Shown: in pieces, positions 49,076-60,544 of the stretch
How the letters are laid out: the number at the start of each line of letters is the position of its first letter
Position numbering within the stretch: position 1 is the first letter of the stretch
From: Epiperipatus broadwayi
Taxonomy: Eukaryota; Onychophora; Udeonychophora; Euonychophora; Peripatidae
Direction of reading: 5' to 3'
Length of the DNA: 64,000 nucleotides
Assembly: GCA_028023455.1 (NCBI GenBank)
Contig: JAQFVV010012403.1
Coordinates: 1,054,001 to 1,118,000, forward strand
Position numbers and translations under genes: made by a program
Notes under the pieces: model-generated
The model's input: only the letters and a program-made list of their open reading frames with translations
What the model was told of the DNA's origin: nothing
Database searches by the model: none

Positions 49076-52000
49076 TTTTAAATTATAAGTTTACAGATAT
49101 ATATATATATGCAAAATACACATGTATATGTATATATTGTACCAGTCATAATTGTATGCTCATTTAACAAGGTTTAGAATCTAAGCAAAAGTATTCTAAA
49201 TCCATCCATGCCTGAGATACACAGGTCAGGAGCAATCGTGGATTCTGCCCTATTTGCTCTTCTCTAAAACTATAACATTATGAATAACACTTCTGATGAT
49301 AACAGATAAAATTTTATTCATTCCAGTCCCGGAGACACAGTGGAGAGACATGAGATCTACAAGGTAATTATTATAAATAAAGAATATCAATCTTGGCTCA
49401 ATCAGACACCACAAGTGCAGGAAATATCTATAAATTTAAATGAATTGCAAACAGCTAGCATTGTGGAATAAACATGAATTATAATATAGTATCCATCCAG
49501 AATTAGCAAGGATAGAACAACCCAGGGATAAATGTCCATTTAAAGTAATCAGTTATAACTTCTAAATATTAGTATTATTATAAGGAACAAGTAAGATTCA
49601 ATGAGTGAGATTCAGTAAGACACAACACATGAGTAATTATCAACACATCATAATTTAATGAACATAAACAATTTTAATTTACATCAGAAACATAGCACAG
49701 ATTTCATGCAGTTAATAATTTGCATATAGACAACTGATTTAGTATGCCAATGAGCTACAAATAACAATAGATTAATGTTGTTAACACTATAACAAGCCAA
49801 CAGAGGCCACGATCATTATTTTAAAGTAATGATGAAAAGACATTTATAATTTAACCTCCAAAGAGAGGTTTACTCTTTGACATGACAGTTAAACAACTTG
49901 AGATATTGAGAAATTATTTTTTTAGCATTATCATTATTGATTAACTAACAGGAATAGCATTCATTTGCTTAATTAACTGAACAGTTTGGTTTAATGTCTC
50001 TATTGTCCATGAGTGCATTTTGGGCCTGTACAAATGAGGAGGGGTTAGCTTAAATAAGCTTTACTGTGACAATCCTAAAGATATTTTATTAATTATCAAG
50101 AGAATGGTTTACAAACATCACTGTGCCACGTCTTGCAGATAATGAGATTATACATAAAGAGAGAACTCGCAGTGTGATTACAATGATAGCATTAAATGGA
50201 GTACATGTCCATCTTTGGTCTGAAGGCTTTATCATATATAAGAGTCCTCTTGTATTTATAACAAGGTGGTATTTGAAGAGATGAATGGTAAGGATGCTAT
50301 GGTTTGAACTTGTCGACATTATCGCATACAGAGTCTTGACAATCTAACATTTGTCCTGAGGTCGGTGCTACCAAACCTCATTCTTAGACAAATTACATGA
50401 AAAAAATATGGGATTTCTGAAGGAATAAGTATGATAAAGCAAAATACGAATTCTTGAAAATGCTATCATAAGTAAGCAACGTGAATAAGGCTTAAGTCTT
50501 AAATGACTAATACACTAATTCAACTAAAGTAATAATCACATCATGCATAATGCCATGACAAAATATTAATCCACTCAGTGACATACTATAACCTTGGCAA
50601 ATTAGGATGTCAGATAAAGAAGAGGGAAAATATTTCCTATTTAACAAGCCCCAAGTATTCTCAAATGATAGTACATTATAAGCAAGTTAATGCTCAATGG
50701 CATGAAAGCAAATAAATAATTATTAAAATAGATTAATAATCAGATTTAATTAAAGAGCATAAAATGCATTTAAAATCATTAGTGTTAACAACAAAAGGTT
50801 TATTATATCCCATAATATGACGGTTTTAACAATCCACCATTAACCATATATTTCCAAATATTCAATCGAGCGAACTGCGTTCAATAAGAAATTTTATATT
50901 TAACTATTTAAATATTCCAAAATATCGGAATGATGGCTGAAATGATATAAGTTCGCTAGACTGAAACATTAGCATACTAAAATTAATTCAATAAAATACA
51001 TAGTTTAAAATAAATTTGGCCACATGAAAATAAAGTAACTAGAGCATGAAACTTAAGATCTAATGACAAATTTAAAATAATGTTTTACAGAATGAGATTT
51101 TTAAACTCTAGAGGGAAAATTATTAAACTTAATTACTATGATAATTGAGTTTATAGTCAGTTATCAGATAGATAGAAGATTACATTATGAATATAAATAG
51201 AATTTAGGAATGAAATGAGGAATATTAAGAGTTTGTTCATTGGCAAAATGGATTATCTTCAGACATTATGGCGGCCATTTAGAACCTTGTATATGAAGTT
51301 TAGACACGAAAGCACAGTCAACAAGGCACAATATTAACAAAATAATGGTAGACATCTTCCAATCATTCTTTCGCAGTTAAACAGAATCGTTCTCAAGTGG
51401 CAATGGCATGGCAGGAAAGGCAGGACAAAGGTGATTTAAGATCAGGTAGGCAAATTCTTCCCTCTATTCAAAATTCATTTTGTTTTCACTCTCCAAAAGA
51501 ACACAAGATGAATGAGTGACCTGAGCTCATTTTGCGCATGCCAAGAACTCCTTACTCCTCCTATACTTGAAATTTGGCAATATTAAAAGACATAAACAGA
51601 TACATTCCAGAAAGCATTATTTAAATGTGTTTTTTTTTTTTTAAAATTGGAAATAGCTTTAAGGATATTATTTTATTAACTTGAAACTGTTGAAATAATT
51701 AAATAAGAATGACATTTTAACATTTTAAAATTGCAATAATACTTTCTAGAACTTTCTGGCACTGCTTTAGCTTTACATTAATCATATTAATTTTCATATC
51801 TGTAATACATATACGCACATATACAATTATCTAAGTGAAGGAATTTACAAGCTTAGAAATAAAATATAATTAAGTTAAAAATAATAACACAACTGGTTAA
51901 ACATAACCATTTTGAATAAACAGGGTGGACGTCATATGTGTATGTGTGTGCCTAACATTCCTGGATGACCAAATAAACATATAAATTGGTTCAAGCCCTA

Positions 52001-52163
52001 CTTTAAAAGTTTGTAGTGTCATCAGGCAATGAAGCTATATTTACCGCTTCAATATATATAATAGAAATATATTTTATGTTTAATATCTAGTGATATTATA
52101 CTGATTTCAACTCCAGGGATAAATACATATATAAAGCTTTTTGATATTTATAATATTCTATAA
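49076..52163. other. Long non-coding stretch, no gene
   Basis: 50040-50400 (on minus) has a tataaata-like box, aataaa and several mixed-composition blocks that might belong to an old LTR, but I found no paired LTR or coding region. 51240-51560 is locally more complex. Nothing can be named. Confidence 0.35.
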
Positions 52164-53421
52164 CAGGGGTGGCCAAACCTTTAGATGTCAGGGGTGATTT
52201 TTTTGGTGAAAGTATATCTGATGATGACTACTTTTTTTAGGACTTTAAACAGGAAACCAGAAAAATTTTGCGCCATCTATCGGCCATTTTGGTTCAGAAT
52301 TTCGCTATTTTATGCTTATTTTATTGTAAATTTGTAGCTTTTTATTATTTAAATTTTAATTACAAAAAAATCCACTATTGGCAGTATTTTTCACAAAAAA
52401 TCGATTTTTGATAACAGTCTATTTTATATAATCCTGCCTCTTTTCTCTTATAAAGTGCCACAAAGCATTGACTATCAACATTAGCTACTGTTCTCCAAGC
52501 ATTTCTAACTGTCAAAGTCAGAAATTAAAACAAAATGTTTTATTCATTCATAATAGATTTTGAATGTAAATAAATATATTTCTTGTAATTTTTTACATTC
52601 AAATTAAATTTTTATATTAATTTACCTAAATATAAACTTTGATTTGAAAATTTTTAAATTTTACAAGAAGAATCAAGGAAAAGTGAATAGTTCTGAACCA
52701 CACTATTCAAGACAAGTGAATAACTTCTACTATTTGCATATCAATGACATTCGGTGATAGCTAGCAAAATGCAATTATTTTTCATAAATATTTATGGATT
52801 TTATGATTATTTTTTACACTGTATTGAATAATAATGTGTCTGGATGTAGATTTTTATTTAAAATATTTAATTTTAGATGCTAAGACACAAAAAATCACCA
52901 TCATTTTCACGTAATTGTTTTACTGCAGGCTGTTTTTATTATGTTTTTCTTCAGTTATTAATATTATTTAAAATTTTTCAACCCATTTAACCAATTTGAA
53001 TGTAAAATAATTCAATTTTTAGAAGATAAATTAAAACAATTCTGATTATTGTACATTAATATATTTCAGAAAGGAAACTGGCTAAATCTGTATGATCAAA
53101 TCACTCAAATTTTTACTCAATCTGGCCAATAAGAAAATTCATCAGACAAAAGGTTAAATTTCTCCAGCGGCCCTCTAATTTATAATTTGTCCATATCACT
53201 TTATAAAATATTTATTAAATTACAATTTTAAATTACCTATAAATAATTATTTTCTAAAGCAGGTCCTGAATTTTAAATAAAATTCAAGAAAAAAAGAAGA
53301 AAATTATTGTTATAGAATTATGTTAAAATAAATTAGATGCAAGTTTTACAAAAAAAAAAAATTACACGGTCAACTTCCAGAGAACTTGCAGTCAATGTGA
53401 TCAACATCTTGGATACCCCTG
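52164..53421. mobile_element. hAT-type non-autonomous element, 1258 bp, perfect TSD
   Basis: Left end caggggtggccaaacc; the right end ttggatacccctg is its inverse. Exact 8-bp duplications ttctataa lie at 52156-52163 and 53422-53429. The inside is AT-rich with many stops, and no transposase domain (DDE, RW or BED motifs) is visible, so it is a deletion derivative or large MITE. Confidence 0.9.
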
Positions 53422-53599
53422 TTCTATAAGTTTTCTCAATTTTTTTTCATCGAAATAATAAAATCTACCATTTTTTTCTATTCTAGTAAATCATCAAATG
53501 CCACATAACTACTATTTCCAAAAGCTATATCTGGATAACACAAATTCTCCCTGCTATATCATGGCTCATGAAAGTAAAGTGAGAAATACTTTCAAAGTA

Positions 53600-53883
53600 A
53601 ATCCATTCAGTGTTAAGATCTCTCATGGTGTGGTAGTAATTCAAAGACCTTAGTATAGTTTATGCAAACATTTTACACCCATGGATGCAATTATTAAATT
53701 AAATCCACAAAATAATGCAATACAAAGTTATGCCAGCAGATGCCATGGCAGTAGTTCAAAGACATTGATATAGTTATGCAGGTAGTTTACTCTCATAAAA
53801 AAATATTAAATTAAATATAGACAATGTAATGCAGTATAAAGTTTTCCCAGCAGGTGGCATGATAGTAGTTTAAAAACATTGGT
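53600..53883. repeat. Tandem ~113-bp units carrying a CTCF-like motif (left block)
   Basis: The anchor attaaattaaat recurs at 53693 and 53805 (112 bp). Each unit also has gtagttcaaagacatt and a ccagcaggtggca-type segment (intact at about 53839-53851; changed to ccagcagatgcca near 53737). The array is interrupted at 53884 by a LINE copy and resumes at 54602. Confidence 0.82.
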
Positions 53884-54601
53884 AAAGGGCAGGCAACAAG
53901 ATGGGTGAGTAAGGTAATGTGGTATGCAATAGATTTGGATAAAGAATTTATATCAGTATATTTGTACAAAAGATGTGATGATTGTGTTAGGAGGATTGTT
54001 GAGTGTTATAGTGGTAAGGAATGAGATAAAAGAATAGATTTATTAATAAATAATAGGGAGTTAGAGAGATGGAAAACTAGTACGGAGAGTAAAAAGAGTT
54101 TAAATATATATAGAAATAAACAGAATTTTAGATGTGAGTTAACAACATATGATAATAGTAAGGAAAGTAGTTTATTGTTTAAGGCTCGAATGGGATCTTT
54201 AGCAACAAGAGAATATACATGTAAATGAAAAAAAATATGGGTGATTTAGTCTATAAATTATGTAAGGAAGGAATAGAAAATATTAAGCATCTGTTAATTG
54301 AATGTAAATGTTTGAAAACAGAAAGAGTACATATAATGAAGTTATGGAAGAATAAATATGAAAAAAGTGATTATACAGAAAGTGGTTTCTTGGTTTTTAT
54401 GCTGGGTTTGGGAAAAGATAAGGGAGATTTAGATACAACGGCCATAGAGTTGACAAAGATTATGTTATGAAAATGGGATGGAGCAGAATATGGGAAAACT
54501 TAGAGTGGAGAATGGAAGATAAAGTGGCTAACAGGTTTCTCTGGGCATAATTGCTGAGAGATTCTTGACTTCTTTTAAGGAGAAGCTACAGTACATCACA
54601 T
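53884..54601 (+). pseudogene. 5'-truncated LINE copy 1 with frameshifts
   Basis: Begins at GQATRWVSKVM and aligns with codons of the copy at 54831 from GQVTRWVRKVM on. It has stops (for example after SGKE and CK) and a +2 frameshift near 54225-54235, where an A-run replaces part of WKTMGDLV. The C-terminal frame continues with CKLCKEGIENI-type sequence as VYKLCKEGIENIKHLLIECK (first cysteine lost), then the shared 3' UTR and a tacatcaca tail. Dead. Confidence 0.9.
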
Positions 54602-54830
54602 GGTATGGTTTATGTTGGTATTTTACTTTCACAGAAGCAATTATTAAATTAAATTCAAAAACTAATGTAATATAAACTTATCCTAGCAGGTGGCATGTAG
54701 TAATTCAAAGACATTTGTATAGCTTACGCAGATATTTTACTCTGATGGAAACAATTATTAAATTAAATCCTCAAAGTAATGCTGTACAAAGTTATGCCAG
54801 TAGGTGGTGTGACAGTAGTTCAAAGATATT
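54602..54830. repeat. Tandem ~113-bp units carrying a CTCF-like motif (right block)
   Basis: The anchor attaaattaaat is at 54643 and 54757 (114 bp). CTCF-like cores ctagcaggtggca (near 54682) and ccagtaggtggtg (near 54797) continue the array broken by LINE copy 1. LINE copy 2 follows at once. Confidence 0.82.
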
Positions 54831-55697
54831 GGGTTAACATATGGTAATGATGCATTATGTGTTAGTAAAAGGATTTTAGATTATTTAGAGAAAGTACAAA
54901 GGGAAGTAGAAAAACATGCATTAGATGCAGAGATGTGGACAGCAAAGGAGGCAATTCAAGGAGAAATGGGATGGTCATGCTTTTATATGAGAGATGCAAA
55001 AAGTAAAATGAAAATGTTTGGTAGGTTGCAGTTTATGGATAGTAAAAGAATAGCCAAAATAGTGTTTAATTGGGTTATGAGTAAAGGGCAGGTAACAAGA
55101 TGGGTGAGAAAGGTAATGCGGTATGCAAAAGATTTGGATAAAGAATTTATATCAGTATACTTGTATAAAAGGTGGGATGATTGTGTTAGGAGGATTGTTG
55201 AGTGTTATAGTGGTAAGGAATGGGATAAAAGAATAGAAGCATTAATAAAAAATAGGGAGTTGGAGAGATGGAGAACTAGTATGGAGGGTAAGAAGAGTTT
55301 AAATATATATAGAAGTAAATGGAACATTGGATGTGAGTTAATTTATGATAATAGTAAGGAAAGTAGTTTATTGTTTAAGGCTCGAACAGGATCTTTAGCA
55401 ACAAGAGAATATACATGTAAATGGAAAACTATGGGTGATTTAGTGTGCAAATTGTGTAAGGAAGGTATAGAAAATATTAGGCATCTGTTGATTGAATGTA
55501 AATGCTTGAAAGCAGAAAGGGTACAGATAATGAAGTTATGGGAGAATAGATATGAACAAAGTGATTATACAGAAAGTGAGTTATTGGTTTTTATGCTGGG
55601 TTTGCGAAAAGATAAGGGAGATTTAGATATAAAGGCCATAGAGTTGACAAAGATTATGTTATGGAAATGGGATGGAGCAGAATATGGAAAAACTTAG
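54831..55697 (+). CDS. LINE (non-LTR retrotransposon) C-terminal polyprotein fragment
   Basis: An open frame of 288 codons with no start of its own; it enters at GLTYGNDALCVSKRILDYLE, so the element is 5'-truncated, and an internal Met at 54933 only happens to begin a long frame. The first part (LEKVQREVEKHALDAEMWTA, KEAIQGEMGWSCF, KMKMFGRLQFMD) matches the post-polymerase region seen in many invertebrate LINEs, where a YG.EAL segment and an MGW motif follow the reverse transcriptase palm. The C-terminal third has a zinc knuckle CKLC-x8-H-x4-C (residues about 206-222 of 288). The palm domain (with YADD) and any endonuclease are absent, so the product cannot retrotranspose. The frame is uninterrupted, which suggests a recent insertion. 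It lies next to LINE copy 1 in the same satellite array. Confidence 0.9.
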   Translation, partial: GLTYGNDALCVSKRILDYLEKVQREVEKHALDAEMWTAKEAIQGEMGWSCFYMRDAKSKMKMFGRLQFMDSKRIAKIVFNWVMSKGQVTRWVRKVMRYAKDLDKEFISVYLYKRWDDCVRRIVECYSGKEWDKRIEALIKNRELERWRTSMEGKKSLNIYRSKWNIGCELIYDNSKESSLLFKARTGSLATREYTCKWKTMGDLVCKLCKEGIENIRHLLIECKCLKAERVQIMKLWENRYEQSDYTESELLVFMLGLRKDKGDLDIKAIELTKIMLWKWDGAEYGKT

Positions 55698-55805
55698 AGT
55701 GGGGAATGGAAAATAAAGTGGCTAACAGGTTTATATGGGCATAATTGCTGAGATATTCTTGACTTCGTTTAAGGAGAAGCCAAAATACATCACATCACAT
55801 CACAT
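55698..55805 (+). mobile_element. 3' UTR and (CATCA)n tail of LINE copy 2
   Basis: Contains gtggctaacaggtttatatg, tgacttcgtttaaggagaag, then catcacatcacatcacat. The same UTR follows copies at 46.4 and 54.5 kb, showing that short CATCACAT repeats are the 3' terminal tail of this family. Confidence 0.9.
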
Positions 55806-57264
55806 AAAGAGTAGAATTGTTTTTATGTAGATTTTTAATTTAATAATGTTTTGTTAATTTTTTTCTTTTTAAACAATAAAACTATTTTAAGAATGGTTTC
55901 TGAAATCTTAAATACTTATGATAATTAATATTTTAATCGTGTATGAATATATATTTCACTTACGATTGCAAATTTGTTTATTTTAATTTACATCTTTTCG
56001 GTATTCTTTTAATACTCACTAAGTGTTTTCCAAAAGGCAATAAATCAACACTTGTCACATCATATTAAGTTATCGTTCTTATCAATCAAATTCTAAATGA
56101 CAAAAATAACATTACTTCTCCATTAGCAAACTACTATCAACATTACATTTTAATTGATGAATTTTGGTCGCATTGACAGAATTCATTGATCAAAAGAAGA
56201 AAAAAACCTGTGCACCTGTTGGGTATTAGAAATTTACCTAATAATATTACTAGCATTTGTAAGACTATGATTTGTTGTTACTCGAAATTAGATTTTTATT
56301 ACTCGCGCGTCATAGGACGAATTACAGTGTAGTTTAGTAATCTTCTTAACAGAATTAATGTTGAGATTACAACTAAATAAATGCTGACTTTTACTTATAA
56401 TCTTGTTTTATATAATATCAGTTAAGGAAATAATAATATACTCATTAAGTAGAATTTGAATTCCGTGCAGTCTACGGGGAAAACACCCCAGATGTAATTC
56501 TTAAAGTATTTAAGAACCTTTTCCATTTACATAATGTAAAATTTGATCAAATTAAAATTATTTACCAAATACTTTTAATCATTAATAGTGAGCTTATTTT
56601 AAATTAACTTAATAATTACAACTAGATAGATTTATAAATGATAATTTATAAATTTCAAAATGATTAATAAATAATTATCTTTGTAGCTTTTGGGGATATG
56701 CAAATGAAGATTTAGCACGTTTTTGATTTTTAAAAATAGATTGCTCTAAATAAATACCTACATTTTTACGCCAAGCAAAGAAGAACAGTCTATTCAGAAG
56801 ACAGGATACAAGACTTATGTAGAGTGTCCCAAAAATCTTCATACATAGGAAAAATGGGAAATTGTATATCTTCATTTACAAAACATTTGCAAATTATTCT
56901 TTACATGTTAGCCACCTCTCTAAACATACATATGAAGTTCTCTTCCGTTAATGGTGAAGATGTTCTAAAATTTACATTTAGAAACTTTTGGGATATTCTG
57001 TATTTTGCTTCAACAAAAATAATATTCAATGCAAGTAAAGTCTTTTGTCACTTTTGGAATAGCTCACTTCTAAAATGGTGGTTACAAAAAATCTTTGAAG
57101 GAAACCATAACAAAAAACTAAGATCCAATTGAAGGGTCTGACTTTTGTCAGTGAAGATCTGATGGATATGGGATTACTTTGTAAATAAATAACCACTGAC
57201 AATGTTACTGAGATTACAAAAATTGACAAAGTCACCAAAACAACATCAGTAGGCAAAATTAGAT
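55806..57264. other. AT-rich stretch
   Basis: No gene or repeat boundary found. Confidence 0.5.
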
Positions 57265-57325
57265 GGTGGTTTAGAGCAATGGTAATTAGTTCCAGGTTCT
57301 AGGATTTATTCTCAGCCAAGGAACA
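57265..57325 (+). mobile_element. SINE-like fragment (copy 3)
   Basis: gagcaatggtaattagttcc then aggttctaggatttattctc resembles the 5' half of the SINE-like repeats at 25965 and 58731. Short and uncertain. Confidence 0.35.
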
Positions 57326-57393
57326 TGTATAAGTAAAATCTCAGCATTTCATTTAAATAAAATCATTGTGCTCAATATGCCATTAGAGTATTA

Positions 57394-57540
57394 GATCATG
57401 TGACTTCTAAGTAATCAATCATATTCCAATAAGTAGCATAGATCATATGACCTCCAAATAACCATTCATGTTCTAATAAAAAGTATCATTGATCATAAGA
57501 CCTCCAAGTATCCAGTCATATTCTAATAAAAAGTATTGGT
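57394..57540. repeat. Minisatellite, ~49 bp x 3 (array 1)
   Basis: Units start at 57394, 57442 and 57491 with gatcatrtgacctccaa and end with ttctaataaaaagtat. The same unit forms array 2 at 58312-58472. Confidence 0.92.
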
Positions 57541-58311
57541 ACTTTTGTAGAAGCTGTATGACTGAAGTTTGCCACTAGTGTTTGTTTTACTTATCCATTG
57601 TCAGGGGCCTCAACTTTTTGTTTATAATTGTTTTCTCAAAAATATTTTACCGAACACATGTTACTTGTTAAAATTAAATAATATTAAGAAAATGAATTAC
57701 AAGTTACTATTGCCTTTAAAAAAGATTACTAAATGGCTTATAAATTCAATTTCACAACGTATAATTAGTAATTTTTTTTTGCGTATGTGATAATGTATGA
57801 ATGTAAACACATTGCAAATATTGGTGGCATTTTATTACGTTTAGTGTAATATTATTTTCGAGCTTTACTTCCTTTTTTTGTGGAAATGATTAAAATTTGG
57901 GATCTTCTAATGACAGCAGAAACAAAAAGCACTGGAGAACTGAGCACACATTGATTCCTATTTAGCAGAATTTGTATTGTGCTGATTATATAAAGATGAA
58001 GACACATTTGTGGTGATGATGCACACTATTAAGCATTTATGACTACCAACATGAAGAATCCATGTTTGTAACACACTTTTGCTATATTTTCTTTGACCAG
58101 CTTTTTTATTTATTTAAATTTTCTTTAATTACAATCATTTGTAGTTTGTGTATTTTCTTTTGTTTTTTAGAATCATATTTTAAAAATATTAAATACAATA
58201 ACCTGTAGTCAGCCTTATTGTTTGCAAGATTTTTTTGATGTCCCTATAAATGGATAATCAAAATAAACATGGCTGGTAAAATTTTTTCGTTCAGCTTCTA
58301 CAAAAACACTA
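57541..58311. other. Stretch between two identical minisatellite arrays
   Basis: No gene. A caggggcctcaactttttg segment (57600) resembles a hAT end and tatagggacatcaaaaaaat (inverse, near 58240) may be its partner, but no 8-bp duplication was found. Confidence 0.4.
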
Positions 58312-58472
58312 AAGTATCACAAATCACATGATCTCCAGGTAACCAGTAATATTCTAATAAAAATATCATAGATCACATGACATCCAAGAAAGAAGTCATA
58401 TTCTAATAAAAAGTATCATAAATCACATGACCTCCAAGTAACCAATCATGTTCTAATAAAAAGTATCACAGA
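58312..58472. repeat. Minisatellite, ~49 bp x 3 (array 2)
   Basis: Units start at about 58322, 58371 and 58421 (atcacatgacctccaagtaa ... ttctaataaaaagtatca). Same consensus as array 1. Confidence 0.92.
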
Positions 58473-58730
58473 TAAAAACATGAAGGTACTATTAAAAATG
58501 TAAATGTGTATGTAGCATAAAAAAAAAGTGTATCAAAAATAAATAATTAGTTATCTTAAAGCTACATGTACTCCTTATGGATTGCAGGTTGCCATTAAGC
58601 ACTTTTTTTTATTATAAAAGCTGTTTATTTTTTCAGTTAAAAAGTTTCATAAGAATATATGATTTCAAATAAATATTTCATAAAGTATATATTCTTTCAA
58701 TTTATAATATCTTTCTTAAACTCTTCACAA
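58473..58730. other. AT-rich stretch
   Basis: Nothing recognised. Confidence 0.5.
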
Positions 58731-58835
58731 TTTAGTGCAGTGGTAAATTGTCAAACTCTGGATCGTATGGTCCTCAGATCTATTCCAGCATTTCTTATAA
58801 ACTCCCAAGCAATAAAGTCTTTCAATTTTTTTTAA
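58731..58835 (+). mobile_element. SINE-like dispersed repeat (copy 4)
   Basis: An A-box-like gtgcagtggtaaattg and B-box-like cagatctattcc precede ttcttataaactcccaagca, shared with the copy near 13100. Confidence 0.45.
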
Positions 58836-59074
58836 ACTTAATTTCTTCTGGGAAAGATTTTTCTTGCATCTGTGTCTTTCACAAGGATTTATAAGTCAAA
58901 ATGAAATTATCATTCAGTTTATCTCTTTAAGGCTTAAAATAAGACTAAAAAAGCACATTAAGTTTTGACTCTCGTTACATAAATGAATATTTATCAAAGG
59001 CATTCAAAAGATTATCAGAATTTTTACTTACGATAGTAAATGAGAAGTTGTTTCCTATATAATGACTAGTAAAT

Positions 59075-59331
59075 AAAAAGCATGTTTATAATGTGACCAT
59101 GGGTAATAAAAAGTATATATTTTTTTGTGACTGGAAAGTAAAAAGCATGATTATTATGTGATCATGGTAAACCAAGAACATATTTATTATGGGCTTGTGC
59201 ATATCCAAAAAGTATGTTTATAATGTGACCATGGAAAATAAAAAGTATGTTTTTTATGTGACTGGAAAATAAAAAGCATGATTATGTGATCAGGGGGAAA
59301 AAGCATATTTATTATGGATTTGTCCATGTCC
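59075..59331. repeat. Higher-order minisatellite: two 4-mers of ~32-bp units
   Basis: Four different ~27-34-bp monomers, most starting aaaaag(c/t)at, form a set of about 130 bp that is repeated once (59075-59206 and 59207-59331). The fourth monomer (catatttattatgg then cttgtgcatatcc) is the most distinct and matches best its partner in the second set, which is the sign of higher-order organisation. Confidence 0.85.
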
Positions 59332-59733
59332 ATCTTATTGCTGCAAAATGTATGCTATACATTCCAAATTTTTTTGACAATTTTTCTGACTTCCGTTGTA
59401 TGATTAAAATAATTAATTTATAAAGTAAGATAAAATATGAAACCCAATCTTTAATATTTTTCAACCTTTGACACTTTTTATTTACGTTTAAAATGTTTAT
59501 TAATAAATTGTTCTTTAAATGTCAATGCCATATTTTAACTAAGCATAACGCTGATATGTGTGGTAACCGTACCTCCCTTTTCAGGTAAAATATTCCACAA
59601 TTTCTGTTTTTAAATATTCCAAAAATTATTTCAACTTCAACTCATTTTGATAAAGCAGAGTTTTAAATCAGAAACATACAAGGAATTTTGTTTATATATA
59701 TATTTTAAATTCCATTACATTTTTGGAATTGTA
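59332..59733. other. AT-rich stretch
   Basis: Nothing recognised. Confidence 0.5.
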
Positions 59734-59738
59734 AAGCT

Positions 59739-59843
59739 TTTTTTTTTTTTAAGTGTCATAGCATCGGCGGGGACGCGAACCCGTAACCCGGGCAACTGCC
59801 TGCAAGTGCAAGGCAGTCACGCTGACCTCTCGACCACCAATGG
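59739..59843 (-). mobile_element. tRNA-derived SINE (copy 3)
   Basis: The minus strand has an A-box-like TGGTCGAGAGG, anticodon-like CTTGCAC, B box GGTTCGCGTCC and acceptor-like CATTGG/CCGATG in 59761-59843. The tail TATGACACTT and an A-run follow (59739-59760). aagct flanks both sides (59734-59738 and 59844-59848). The same family as 9007-9116. Confidence 0.8.
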
Positions 59844-59848
59844 AAGCT

Positions 59849-60149
59849 ATTTTTTATTTCTAAAAATGCATAAACCCTTGTATTTGCTGCATCAGTGTGA
59901 AGTCATGTATGATGGATGTAATTACTATTATTTAGTTTGTTTTGTCTCCATTATTTGTATCATTACAATATATTTATCTATTATATACACATTCACTACA
60001 TATGACTCACTAATTAAATAATTTTCTTTATATTAAAATAATTCATATTTTGGTCCTTTTTAATGTTCAAAATTAAATAGATCAAACTTTTAGGTTTCTA
60101 CATTGTCAAATATACCCACGTGTTTGAAATGATGTGATAAATATATATA
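59849..60149. other. AT-rich stretch
   Basis: The 124-codon frame at 59647-60021 runs through the SINE and is not a gene. Confidence 0.55.
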
Positions 60150-60290
60150 TATATGAGAGCTGGTGACGTGGGCCAACTGATGAGTGCTGGTTCAGTACGA
60201 AATGCATCTCGGTGGAGGGGGGGGATTTGTCTTTTATTGTATCTTTATTTATATGAAGAATAAAAAAGAAAGAGGAAGTATGGAGATTAA
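60150..60290 (+). mobile_element. Family B unit with hammerhead (B4)
   Basis: A single half-unit. The downstream flank (gtcttttattgtatctttat, tatgaagaataaa) matches copy B3 in the opposite orientation. A G-run at 60217-60225 has inserted or expanded after the ribozyme. Confidence 0.75.
60168..60215 (+). ncRNA. Hammerhead ribozyme, family B (B4)
   Basis: CUGAUGA (60177-60183) and GAAA (60199-60202) are intact. Stem II GUGCU/AGUAC has one G-U pair and loop GGUUC. Stem III is the self-complementary AUGCAU with no loop; C17 at 60208 predicts cleavage at 60208/60209. Stem I is GGGCCAA with UCGGUGG, with one mismatch. With B2a it is the best-kept B copy. Confidence 0.8.
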
Positions 60291-60544
60291 ATAATCAATA
60301 TATTCTAAATTCAAAGCTGGCAATTTTAAAATTAAAATAAGATTACATTATTATTTCATTGATTTATTTACACACATATATATATTTAAAAAATATTTTT
60401 ATTGATTTTATGATATTAACACATTAAATAATCTAATACTGATTTGGACATTCTATTGACAGAATACAAATGTATTAAAGAAGTTTCATTTAAGAATACA
60501 ATAGCAAAATCATAAAACTAATCAATACTATAGAATTCGCTTAT
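60291..60544. other. AT-rich stretch
   Basis: Nothing recognised. Confidence 0.5.

Noticed and set aside
50040-50400. Possible solo LTR on the minus strand
   Set aside because: TATA- and polyadenylation-like signals alone are common in AT-rich DNA; no TG..CA ends, TSD or second LTR found.
57600-58250. Possible hAT element between the 49-bp arrays
   Set aside because: The two ends match weakly and no 8-bp duplication is present.
59647-60021. 124-codon plus frame
   Set aside because: It runs through a SINE on the opposite strand; the only complex part of its protein is the SINE read backwards.
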